Origin: Montifringilla adamsi | Lineage: Eukaryota > Chordata > Aves > Passeriformes > Passeridae | Length of the DNA: 64,000 bases | NCBI GenBank assembly: GCA_017590115.1 | Contig: JAGGNK010007559.1 | Coordinates: 5,726,020 to 5,790,019, forward strand | Direction: 5' to 3' | Shown here: piece by piece, positions 45,162 through 56,095 of the stretch | How the letters are laid out: each line of letters opens with the position of its first letter | How positions within the stretch are numbered: the stretch's first letter is position 1 | Notes under the pieces: model-generated | Database searches by the model: none | Seen by the model: the letters and a program-made list of their open reading frames with translations, nothing else | Told to the model about the DNA's origin: nothing | Translations under genes and position numbers: made by a program

Positions 45162-48100
45162 AGAGGATTTAACACCAAAACCACAATCATGTTGTTTGCA
45201 GTCTGATTCTGAGACATTTCCCTGGAATTAAAGAGCATAGGCTGTTTCCACAGCTTGTTTTATTCAGCATTGTGACTGGAATGTGGATCTCCCACATAAC
45301 AAAAGCAGTAGGGTCATCACACTTAAAATATCACAAGTATTGTGGAACGCAAGAACCATTTCCCTCCAAACAATTTTTCTTGGATGCATCGTGTTAGAAG
45401 AGGCTGTGAGTACTCACAACCTGAACACAGCTACTGTTGAAATCTCCCATTTACCAAATAGAAAAACTTATTAGATGCTGAACCTCCCTGAATCCCATCA
45501 CCAACAGTTAACAAAAAGCTGTCTAACAGCAGTTAGGAAAACTTCAGAGAGAAGCTTAGATTCTGCCTACTCATCTTCCAGGTGGCTCCTGTTTAAGAAA
45601 AAACAGAATCCACTGAAATTCTCTCTACACCACACAGCAGCAGGGCTTTCCAAGGTGATGTTGCTGCTGGTTACACACTGCAGGGATGGACAAAGGAGCA
45701 GAACTCTCACCAGTACAGTGGAGAGGGATAAGGAGACTGCTTGGAGACAGCAAAGGAATCCTCAGGTGGGGAAAGGTCTGACTCTACAACTCCTAAGGAT
45801 GCAGCGATGATCCTTTCTTGGCAATTTTTCTCTATTGTCTTGGGATTTTTTTCCCTCCACTTCAGTAAGTACACCATCCCACCTAGCTGGAAGAGACTGA
45901 CACACAGCTGGGTAGGAATCATTAGCTGATAACACCTAGAGGTTTGACACCATTTACACAGAGCACTCAGTAATACACATTACTGAGAGAGAGAGAAATT
46001 TAATATCAGTTCAGCCCTTAAAAATAAACAAAATCCTTCTATACAGTTTGACTTTTTCCTCACTGAATTCTCTCCAAGGCTATTTTTAGTAAGCCCAGCT
46101 GCAGGGCCTGGTGCTAAACATCAATACAATCTGTAATGCCAAACACTTCCACTGGCACTGAGAGACAGGGCTGCCCTCCACAGAGCCATGTTTCTGCATG
46201 AACGGGGACATGAAAGCAGTGTTTTGTTCCTTTAGAAGATGGGAATAATGAGCACTCTCTCTCCAGGACAGAGAGAGTCAGAATGTACACAAAGGTTTTT
46301 AATTTCCAGTTTTAGGAGCCCCAGCTCCCTAAGGAGGGATTCACCTTTCCAAGGAGGTGGCTGCAGCAGAAGCAGCAAGAGGGGCTTTCAATATCCACAC
46401 ACACAGAACCCCTTCCCAGTTTCCACCTGAGCTTCACCAGTTGCCAGGCAACAGCTACACAGCCACACGTTCCTTTGTCCCCTATATTAAACAAGGAACA
46501 AAAAAAATTTGATGCAGCTTTGTGTCCATATAACCAGGTACAGGTACAGGCACACAGCTTCCAGGCACAGGCGAGCAGGGAGCCGAGTCAGGACAGGAAA
46601 GCAAAACCTAGACCCCCGGGGAAAGCCCTGGGAACCTCTCCTCTCAAATAAACACAATAAAAACTCTGTTTTTTTGTAAAACAGGGTCACATCATCCTCA
46701 CAGGCCTGCGCTCCTCCTAAACAGGATGTTTTGGGAGGATGGCAAAGTACAGGTTTGGCTCTGCCATGAGGGGACAAACCCCTCGTAGGCTACACTGGAT
46801 CCACAGACACCTTATGGTGGCAAAGAGCTTCAGCCCAGTATCCTTGTGACTTACTGGAATGCAGGTGAATTATGTGAGAAGCAACAGAAAACATTTTTTA
46901 AAAGTTAATCCAAATCAAAATGTCAAACTTACTATCCAAAACAACTTGGGGTTTAGGTTGCTGCCTCTCAAAGGCAAACAGAGGCTGGGCACTCCTGGCC
47001 CTGTTCCCTCATTCTTCAGCCAGTCCAAGCTGCTGTGGCACAATTTCACCCGTGTGCCACACAGGAGTGGAGTTTATAAATGCTTAGTGAGCAGTATTAA
47101 GTTCTCACAATTTATTTGTTCAGTAAACACAAAGGAGTGTGGTTTTGGTCACAGGGAGAGGTGATGCGCCTGCAAAGTCACATTATTTCCCTCAGATAAT
47201 TTCCTCATCACAAGTAAAACTTTGCACTGACATGAACCTCTGGAAAGAAATTTGAGTAAAACCTACAAATTTCTACTATGGACAAGTCCTGCAGAATGTG
47301 AGGCCCAAAACATTTTCAATACTGTGTCCTTGAAGCAACACACAGTGTGCTTTGTGACATGCAGAAAAGAAAGAAAAAAAGAAAAATAGGAAAAATAGGG
47401 AAAAAACTCCCATTTTTCTTCTTGGTGTTCCCTACTACAACAATTCACAATACACTGACAAGCTTGAACACAAGGAACATGCATTACAGACAGGATCAGG
47501 AAGGAAGCCTCAAAATACTTTATACCTTCTATACCTCTGCTGCTTATAAATTATTATTCTAGTCTCTCTAAAGGACATTTTCAAGTGTGATGTTTAATGA
47601 TCTGTTTTTCTTGTTTCATTTTGCTTTGGTGTCAGATCTTTTTCTCATTTATTTTAGAGAAATAAAAGTATGCAGGGAATCAGGGAAAGAGAAAATATGT
47701 GGAACTCAAGTTGTCACATTCTCCATACATTGGTATTGATTAAAAAAAGGATAAAGAAATATAAGATAAGATTTGAATTTTAGGAGGGGAAAAAAAAAAA
47801 GCTCATTGTGTTAGGAGAAATGAGGAAACATTGAGAGCCTAATAAGAGTTATGAGATCTCTGTACCACAATTTCACAATTCCTATGCACTGCTTTTTTAC
47901 TACTGTCCATCTTATTGTTGAAAGCTAAGAAAAAAAATTATTTCTTTTTAAATCAAAGCCCTTACATTATTGTACCAATTTAACCAGTTATTTCCTCGCA
48001 ATAGAAGACCATAAACAACAAAGACCAGCCTGGACAGAAAAAATCTCTACATTGATATCACTGCTTTTGAATTTCCCATCTCTTTTGCCTTGTTTAGGCA

Positions 48101-49440
48101 CTTCTACACCCCTTTAGCTTAAAGCAAACCAGAACCAGGATTAATATAATTAATATCTTCATGGTGTTTCCAACTTACTCAATAGTAAGGATTGCTGGAA
48201 ATGTCAGAAAAACAAATGGCAAATATTTCAGCATATTTATCATAGCTGGTTCAGAAGTGAAATTATGAACAAAAACCCTTTCTTGTCAGTCCACCCCCTC
48301 AGAACACTGAGAAATAAACAGGTTTTGGTGAAACAGACACAGTAAATAGAAACTTTAAAATCAGAAGGTTTCTAAACTTGCCCAACTTCCTTTAAAACAA
48401 AGCATTATTCTACTTCATCTGTAATTTCCAGCGTTTACATAATATTGTGAATTAGAACACCATTAACTACCTGTCCAATGCAAAACGAATGGTCTGTACA
48501 GAAGCATGCTGCTGATTCCAATCCCTTCATTCATATCCACACTAGAAATTTAAGCAAATAACTTCGTTTTAAATGGAACTTCATGGCTTTGGCAACTCAT
48601 TCCAAAAGAAAGCAGATACAAAACAATCACAAGACATTTTTTACCTTCATTCATATGTAAAGTTGGAGTGAGGAATGCTCTATAACCACACAACATCTGC
48701 ATTTCCATAAAGTGATCTTTTTTTGCATGAATATTTGATAAGCACAGTCCTTGACTATTACCACTTTTAATGACAAGAGATGAGAGGAAGCAGACTGCAG
48801 GTGCTGATCTCCAAAAGCAATTAAAGCTACATATTTTGCCTTTCTGGAGGTTTATCATATTACTACAGGAAAGCTCCTCACAAAGGAAGGGGCACAATGC
48901 AGGTCTGAACATCTGTGGGCAGTTCCAAGGCACCTACCTATGCACTGCCCTTAATGAGAAGCAGAGCAAAACAGCTCAGACCCAGTTCATTACACCCTCT
49001 GGTGCTCATAAATCCTGTATATTTAGAGTTAGGAAGTACACAGATAACAGGGTTAGAAACCTGAATTTTACCAGTATGTCTGGAAGGAAGAACAGTCACT
49101 GATATACTCAGTTTGTTTCTAATGGGTCTTGTTGTGGAAAATTAAAACTCCAGCTCTGCAAATCTCACCAGTCAGAGCCTTTTCCATTCTATTTTTGGCC
49201 TAATTCATTAATGAAATGAGGCTTAAGCAATTACTGTACCTGTGTGTCTATCAATCCTTGTAATAACAACTTGTTGTCTAGCCTTAATAAAGTCAGCACA
49301 GGGGCAATAGCCTTTAAGATATTAATTTCTTGCACGTTTATTGGAATAATTGGTAACTCCATCTCAGATAAAACCCATTCTCCCGGTACAAAATCTTCAA
49401 GGTATTGAAGTACAGAAGGTGTAAAAGCAAGAGTTGGTTG
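45162..49440. other. Intergenic sequence
   Basis: No gene is seen. A small perfect hairpin (actctctc, 9-base loop, gagagagt) lies at about 46253-46277, and there is a short A run at about 47790. Open frames up to 127 codons on either strand lack domains I recognise. Confidence 0.6.
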
Positions 49441-49788
49441 GTGGGTGCTGCTAGCTTTTATCTGTTCCCAGCAAGCATCTCCTGTGGAAAAGCTGGCTGG
49501 ATTAGCCTGCAGGCAATGCCGTCAGATCCACACACCGCGCTCTCCACAGCTGGCTCAGCAGAGAGAGGCAGAAGGCTCTTTTGTGAGTGCTAGTTCCAGC
49601 GAGATTTATTCACAGTGTGCCAAAGGGAAACCCAGACCAAAAGAGGACTGGCACGTGCTGTGGACAGCTTCAGAATGGGAAGGGAGCGGGGATGGAGCTA
49701 AGGGCAGGGCAAAGGGGATTGTCTCGGGGTTTTCTCTCTGGCTGAGAGACCCCGAGGTGTGTTTAAAAAGTGTTTTCCCCAACCCAGC
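49441..49788 (-). mobile_element. LTR or internal retroviral fragment next to the LTR at 49789
   Basis: This is a GC-richer segment. On the minus strand it contains AATAAATCTCGCTGG (plus strand about 49600-49614), the kind of sequence seen at an LTR R/U5 border. A hairpin with arms ctcgggg and ccccgag (49723-49756) lies near the junction. It may be an older LTR truncated or interrupted by its neighbour, or leader sequence of that element. Ends are not defined. Confidence 0.4.
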
Positions 49789-50585
49789 TGTCCGGGAAGA
49801 AATCAGACGTCTTCGGCTCACGTTCTCAAGGCTGTTTATTATTTCTTATCTCAAACATTTTCTGTCTGGCCTGCCAAGGTCTGTTCTGCAGGTCGGTCTG
49901 AGGCACACTCTCCGCCTCTCGGGCTGGTGCTGTCTTTTATACTAAAAACTACCTATACTATGTTTACCATTATGTTCCAATACCTATCACCTGTGTTAGA
50001 CAGTGACTTTCTACTCTAAACCGATCTGTGAGTGCCAACATCATCCTGAACATGGATGCCAGGGAGAAGAAAGAAGAAGGACAGGGCATGCCCAAATCCC
50101 TCCATCTTGGAACCCCTGACCCCCATGTACAGAATTCCAAACCCCCCTGTACCATGCCCCAAAATTTTTCCCTTCACCCTGTGATTGCTACTACTATGCT
50201 ACTTAAACGTTTGTGACTTGTAATTCTTCATATAACATTGGTAATTTGCTCCATGAGTTGAGATCGAGTTCCCAGGTGTCTTTGGCTTCCTGGCAGGGTA
50301 CCCGAGCCCCTGCCAGGACTTTGAGACATCCAGAGCATCCAGAGGGATGTCCTGGGTTATGACAGATTGGTCTCCAGAGGAGAGGGGGCAGCCACCAAGG
50401 GTACCCACCCACTGAGGAAACAGGGAAAGGAGGAACCAGGGGAGGTTGTGAAATATGGGCAGAGGTCCATGAGGGAGTCTTGTCTGTCCCACAGGAGGAA
50501 TGAACTCTATGGCGAGTGTTCCCAAGGCAATGCCCTTGGGAATTGGCTGGGGGAAGAGTTCATGGGATACTACAAAGAGGGGACA
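49789..50585 (-). mobile_element. Endogenous retroviral LTR, about 800 bp
   Basis: The left terminus TGTCCGGG and right terminus GGGGACA are roughly inverted. On the minus strand, TATAAAAGACAGCACC (box at about 49935-49941) is followed about 95 bases later by AATAAACAGCC (49835-49840), a standard LTR promoter and poly(A) layout. It resembles an ERVK-type songbird LTR from memory. Flanking bases do not form a target duplication, so the right end is provisional. The minus-strand frame of 108 codons within it (50199-50525) is non-coding LTR sequence in my reading. Confidence 0.7.
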
Positions 50586-51450
50586 TAGTTTTATTTGCTT
50601 ACCAGCCTACATTTTCCTGTCTGAATACAGTCACTGTTAGTCAAGCTGTCAGTTTGTCACCACTTCATAGATAACACTCTAAAGGCATAAAAATCCCAGC
50701 CTTTTAACAGCGGCCTTCCCAGGTAAATATCTACCAAGTTTTTGTCTTGATAACCATTAATAGGGGGTTGTGTTTATAGGTTTAATTACAAATTTTTCAT
50801 ATTTTCTAAATCAATCTAACAGAAAAAAACCCCAATATTTAACTTTTAACAAATGTTTTTAGAAAGGGTTCTTTTGGATAGCATTACAGCAAGAAATTAC
50901 AGATGAAACTGCTTTTGACTTTGTAACTATGTGATGATTTTTAAATAATAAATGTCCAAGGAACACAACTTCCTCCTATGCCAGAATGTTATCAAGCTAA
51001 AGATTGGTCCTGCATGCAGAAAAATCAAATATTTGGGAAACATACAAACATTTTAGCTAGGGGAAGGTCAGGAATATACCCCCCTCCACCTCTGTCTTCT
51101 GGTGTTTGTTACATGCCCTATTAGTATTTCAAATATTTATCACAGTTACAAGCTGCAAATCCAACTTCAGGCAGCTCACACAAGTCAGCACTGTGTGGTC
51201 TGCTCACTAAAATTGCATAAAATAATTCTGTCAAGAACTAGAATATATTATTGTTCCAAAGAGTACTTGAGAGCAGCGAGTAGTTGTTGAATGCTCCTAA
51301 ACAAGGAAGCAAGAAGCTGATACACCACGACCAGCAAAAAAATCATGTATTTCACATCACTGCCTTTTTGCATATCAGGTCTCCATAGTCACCTGTAAAT
51401 AACAGCCAAAATTGCTGTGACCATTCAGGGCTGCTGGACTCAGGCCAGAC
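50586..51450. other. Sequence between LTRs
   Basis: I see no gene or recognisable viral coding region. The sequence is AT-rich and looks unique. Confidence 0.55.
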
Positions 51451-52454
51451 TGTCACGATCCGCTCGGACAAGCGAGGCCCGTGATGGTTCATTGCCGATC
51501 TCAGAGTGCAAAACAACACAGTGGGGATTTCAGCATCAATCCAAACACATGCACCTTTTATTGAATGACCACAGCAGATGTGAGAGAAGGATTAAGAGAG
51601 AGAAAAAGAGAGAGAGAGAAAAAGAGAGCAAGAAAGAGAGGGCATATAGCTGCCAAACGTAGAGACTAAGTCCTTTGGTCCAGTTGATGGACTAAGTCCT
51701 TTTGCCCAGTCACATCTCAAAGTCCTGGTTAACGCAGGGTTCTCTTCTAGTCCATTGCTGGGGGAGGGGGGAACAGGTCTTGAAGTAAGTCTATTGAAAT
51801 CGCTGAGGGGGAAAAAGGTATTGAAGAGAGGTACAGCTAGTCCATGTTCTCAGCAGGATAAGTCAATGTCAGCAGTGAGTGGAACCCATTGTTTCAGGAC
51901 TGGTTTCTATGGGAAACCAGTCTGGGTCCAGTGAACACATCTGCAGGCAACACTTAGCAGGCATCCCGCTTCAGCCAGGCCAGCACCCCGGTATCAGAAT
52001 TACAGAGATCTCAGTCTCAGTCCTTGGGAGGGGGCTTCAATCTCCATCTGTCACGGTGGTAGTGGAGCAGATGAAGGATTTTCCATGGGGGAGCTACCAA
52101 AGTTGCCCCAGCAGGTTCATCTGGCCGAGAGGTGGGAAAATTCCTGGGCTGTTGTCGCGAAGCAGGTGCAAGCACATAGGGCACGTCGCCCCTTGGCAGG
52201 CCCTGCCAGAAGCAGTCACTCTGACACAGTGACTTGGCAGGCCAGAATTCCCATCAGGGTCCTCAGGGTTCCGATTTCTGTCCTTGGGACGGCCATGAGG
52301 CAAATAAGGGGAACTTCAGACCATCTTCTTTCACACAGACACAACCTCCCCCAGCATCTTCCCTTAAATCTGCCCCCTCTCTGCCTCAGTGGAGCTGACA
52401 ATTAATCAAATTTTGGGAAGGGAGCATTTGGCAGATTTGATCTGCTCTGGGACA
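51451..52454 (-). mobile_element. Endogenous retroviral LTR, about 1 kb
   Basis: It starts TGTCACGATCCGCTCGGACA and ends CTGGGACA. The flanks CCAGAC (51445-51450) and CCAAAC (52455-52460) match at five of six bases, consistent with a 6-bp target duplication of an ERVK-like element. The minus-strand AATAAA is at 51557-51562. A GA microsatellite lies within it. An alternative right end at 52335, with an exact CAGAC, cannot be excluded. Open frames inside it (up to 117 codons) show no retroviral protein motif. Confidence 0.75.
51594..51641. repeat. GA-rich microsatellite
   Basis: Imperfect AG/AAAG repeats lie inside the LTR, about 35 bases from its minus-strand poly(A) signal. Confidence 0.85.
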
Positions 52455-52750
52455 CCAAACAAATTGACTCCATTTTCACAAGATCAGAGGTTTATATGTT
52501 GATGGGAGACTTGGGCACCTTGCTGGCATGAAGAAGCAATAAAACATGAATTATTGTTGCAACACATTTTGCTTTAGAACATTAAATGATAGTTTGAGGC
52601 TTTGCAAGTTGCAACTCATGAATAGTAAACTGTGATTGATTTCTTTCCCCCACACAACATCAAATAATCATCCTGGTACGAGCTCAGCAAAGGCTGCTTT
52701 TAATGGGGTGAAGAACACAGAGATTTCTCATCAAACTGATGCTTTTTCCT
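52455..52750. other. Short spacer between LTRs
   Basis: About 300 bases with no recognised feature. Confidence 0.5.
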
Positions 52751-53236
52751 TGGTCCTAAAATTAGGAGCCAGACACGGTTAAGGGATAAAAGATTTTTAC
52801 CTTGGTATTTAATAAGAATCCTTATGGTGCAATATTTTGCCAAGTTGGAGCCCACCAAAATGCACACCCCTGAGAGACTCCATATACTATTTTATAGACC
52901 TCACAAATTAGCATATCTAACAGATGCCCCAATGAGAGGCTTGAATGAATAGCGTGATATTCTCCCATCCCAAAGTATTCCCCCCTGGATGGGCCAAATC
53001 ATAGTTTACAGGATGTGTACCAGAGGAGCCTCAGTTTCCCAAGATAGCACAGGGCTTTCCAGCCTCCAGCTGTGAGGCCTTCAGGATGTTTGGTCCTCTG
53101 GCTTAACAGAATAACAGGAACTATGCTAAGTTATCAGATTTAAGGAATTATAAGTAAGCATGCTAAGAGCACTGAGATTACATAAAAAGGTACATAAAAG
53201 AGAAGACAAAAATATCATCTTGGCATCAAACTAACA
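52751..53236 (-). mobile_element. Endogenous retroviral LTR, about 490 bp
   Basis: On the minus strand it starts TGTTAGTTTGATGCC and ends TAGGACCA. TATAAAA lies at plus 52890-52896 and the poly(A) variant ATTAAA at 52808-52813. A small palindrome (tcctaaaattagga) lies at the U5 end. No target duplication was found, so the ends are provisional. Confidence 0.6.
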
Positions 53237-54191
53237 TGGAATAGGAAATCTGGTATGTTGCTACTAATTAGGCAATAATTATGCAAATATGCTACTAATA
53301 TGCTACTAATTATGCAATTAACATAATCATCCTTCTTAAATCACTGTGCTTTTACTATGTCTTTACTAGTTTTGGTGTTATATGTCACTTTTGCTCAGAT
53401 CCTTACAAAGGGATTCCCCCCCTTTTTTTAATCACTGTCTACATCTGCAGTTACAGATTTTATTTGCCATTAAGAAAAGCAAAGCAGCAGAGGATGAAAT
53501 CTCATGATAAAGCAGGTGATGTTCCCATACACTGCACTGGAGAGCCAAGTCAGGGGAAAGGATAACTAAACATTGGATTCTGCTTGGAATATCCACAGGA
53601 ATATCTCTCTGATCTAATCCAGGTGATTTGCTTAAGAAAATACAGGTGATCTGCAGCCCAGAAAAAGTGAAATCCAGATATTTCAAATCCCCTGGCAGTG
53701 CATCTCAGGCAATGGGCTCTCTTTCCTTGCCTTTAATACTGTGACAGTTATGAAAAGAAATATATATATATATATATATGGTTATAGTTATGAAAGGAAT
53801 AAAATCACAACAAAAATCCCTCACTAGATATAATGATTTCTTTACAAATCTTTTTATATAGAAACTTCATTCTTGAGGAGGCCTGAATTCTCAGAAAACT
53901 CCAGTCTATGCAAGGTGACAGCTATCATCCAATCTGCAGGTGAAGTAGTGATTATGAGTTCTTTTATTCTCATTGACGTGCAGTGAATACATTGATATTT
54001 CAGAGTTACAGCTCTCCTGCAGAAGTCCTGTATAGGAGTTTTGAATGCTTAATGAAGAAGCATCGTCTTTAAATAGTATCTTCTTTTCCATGCACCTCTC
54101 CCACCCCTTCTTCCAGCCCCAAAGAAATCAGGATTTCTAAAAGGTTCATTCATGATCATCGCCTTCCAAGTCAGGAGGTGTCTTGGTAAAG
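53237..54191. other. Sequence between LTRs
   Basis: It contains short imperfect repeats of atgctactaat (about 53270-53320) and a TA microsatellite (about 53760-53779). No gene is seen. Confidence 0.55.
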
Positions 54192-54519
54192 TGTTAGTTC
54201 AGGTAATTTTGCGTTTAAGCAGGTGACCACCTACCTTTAAGCATATGACCCTCATAATGTGAGCTAAATGATGATGTGCTTGATTTCTACACAAATATGA
54301 GAGGCAAACAGCTGGACTGTGAGCTTGCCAATCCCTGACAAGAACATAAGCAGGCAGCTATTGGCCAGGGAGCTGGGTGGTAGCAACATCATAGGCAATC
54401 AGGCTCAAATGCAGAGTCTTTTGAATAGCCTGTATAAGAGCTGTGCACACATTAAATCTCTCTCTGCTGCATGAACTCTGATGTTGTGTCGTCTCTCCAT
54501 CTCCCCTGACCACGACACA
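54192..54519 (+). mobile_element. Probable solo LTR (328 bp)
   Basis: It starts TGTTAGTTCAGG and ends CACGACACA. TATAAG at 54433-54438 and ATTAAA at 54451-54456 suggest + orientation. The flanks TAAAG (54187-54191) and CAAAG (54520-54524) match at four of five bases. The U5 contains a typical C/T-rich stretch (tctctccatctcccctgac). Confidence 0.6.
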
Positions 54520-55694
54520 CAAAGTTCAAGAAGTTTATTTTTCATGAATGCAGTGGTGGAAAACACTGAGTACTTTGACGAAATAAAGTTCTACATACAA
54601 AGGAATTTAATGCAGAGAATAGGCTTGTGCTTGGTGGCTCCAGTTCAGCCTCTCCCAGGAAAAGTTTTGTTACTCCTGGTCTGTGCAAAAGTTTGATTGA
54701 AACGGCACAAGTTATAAAAATACAGCTGAAGAAACACAAACCAAAGTATTCACAGTTTTCCTAGCAATGAGGTTTGTCATTCCAATGCAAATTTACCACA
54801 GTCTGCATTGGGAAAAAGGTATTGGTTTCAGGGCTGGGAGTGACAGCAGAGGAATGCTCAAATCCCCAGTTTTCATCCTCTTTTACAAAGTCTTTGTGCA
54901 GCCTCAGGAAATAAGGATAAGTCAAACAAAGATTTGCTCAGCATCTGTTGATAGCTCTAAGTAGTCAGTGCTTTAAAAAAAAATCAGATTTTGTCTACAA
55001 AGATCTATTTAAGTGTCATTAATCTGGTAGTTGTTCTAACCCTCTCTGCCAGGATTTGAGGATAACAAACAGAGAAATGTCATAAGAAAAGGGAAAAACA
55101 TCTTTATATAAACTCTTTGCCTCATTTTCAATGTGAAATTATATCAGAAAATACTCAGCATCCACTGCCCCAGGACATAAACAGAGTTTTAATGGATTCA
55201 TGCAAGAAATTTGTGGAAGTCTATCCCCTGTAAACAGCTCTTCTTCCTGTTCTATCAAAGGCTATTTCAACATCAAGCAGCACCAACCACCTCCCGTGGT
55301 GAATCCAATTTTGTATCTGCAATCACTGCTCCCAGATGGTGGATATTATCAGTCAAGAATATGTCTTTAATAACAACTTGTTTGATCTATACAGCCTCTT
55401 GCAAGGAGCAGATCCCTCAGGCACAAAGTACTTTTCACCAATATTTCTCAATTATCATAAAAGAGGGCTGCATAACCCCTGTCTTGAAAAGGTTCCTCAC
55501 AAGTTTAATTTTTAAAAAGTAGAAAACAAAACCAGATGCAGATTAGGGCCAGAATAATTGAATGCCTTCCAAATCTTTTTAGTTAAGGGTGGGCAAATAT
55601 AAAATCCATAACTACATGGACACTACCTGAGCCACCCAAACTTTTGCCCTTTACTTTTCTAACTGTAGGTTTGTTTCAACTATAGTCAGATAAC
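54520..55694. other. Sequence between LTRs
   Basis: No gene is seen. A 103-codon frame (55211-55522) lacks recognisable features. Confidence 0.55.
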
Positions 55695-56095
55695 TGTCAT
55701 CCAGTAGAGTAACAAGGCAACCCACCTGGCAGGGAGAAATGATGAGGAGGACTCCATTTTATCAGAAGGCTAATTAATTACTTTATTATACTATATTATT
55801 CTGTATTATATTACATTACATCTAAACTGAATCTGCCAAGCACTCAACTGCACCCCACTGCACACAGCTGACAGTCCCGACACACAGACACAGACACAGA
55901 CAGACAGACACAGACAGACACACACACACAATCAAAACACTCACACCAGAATCCAACTGCCAATTCCCTTCAGGTAAACAATCTTCCACAATGCATTCCG
56001 CTTGTGAAACCGCACAGGCGCAGCAAATGAGACAAGAATTGTTTTGGTCGTTCTTTTCTCTGCTTCTCTCAGGTTCAGAGAACGCGAATCCCACA
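55695..56095 (-). mobile_element. Endogenous retroviral LTR, about 400 bp
   Basis: On the minus strand it starts TGTGGGATTCGCGTTC and ends CTGGATGACA. AATAAA (plus 55782-55787) lies after an AT-rich stretch and is followed by attagccttctga, the same U5 layout as the LTRs at 41830 and 60365. This suggests a related but distinct family. It contains a CAGACA/CA microsatellite at about 55880-55930. No target duplication is clear. Confidence 0.65.
55880..55930. repeat. CAGACA/CA microsatellite
   Basis: Imperfect cacaga and cagaca units end in a short CA run. It lies inside the LTR at 55695-56095. Confidence 0.85.

Noticed and set aside
50199..50525. 108-codon minus-strand frame
   Set aside because: It lies within the LTR at 49789-50585, where the TATA and poly(A) layout indicates non-coding U3 sequence.
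51879..52405. Overlapping open frames of 106-117 codons
   Set aside because: They are inside an approximately 1-kb LTR and share no retroviral protein motif. GC-richer sequence has fewer chance stops.
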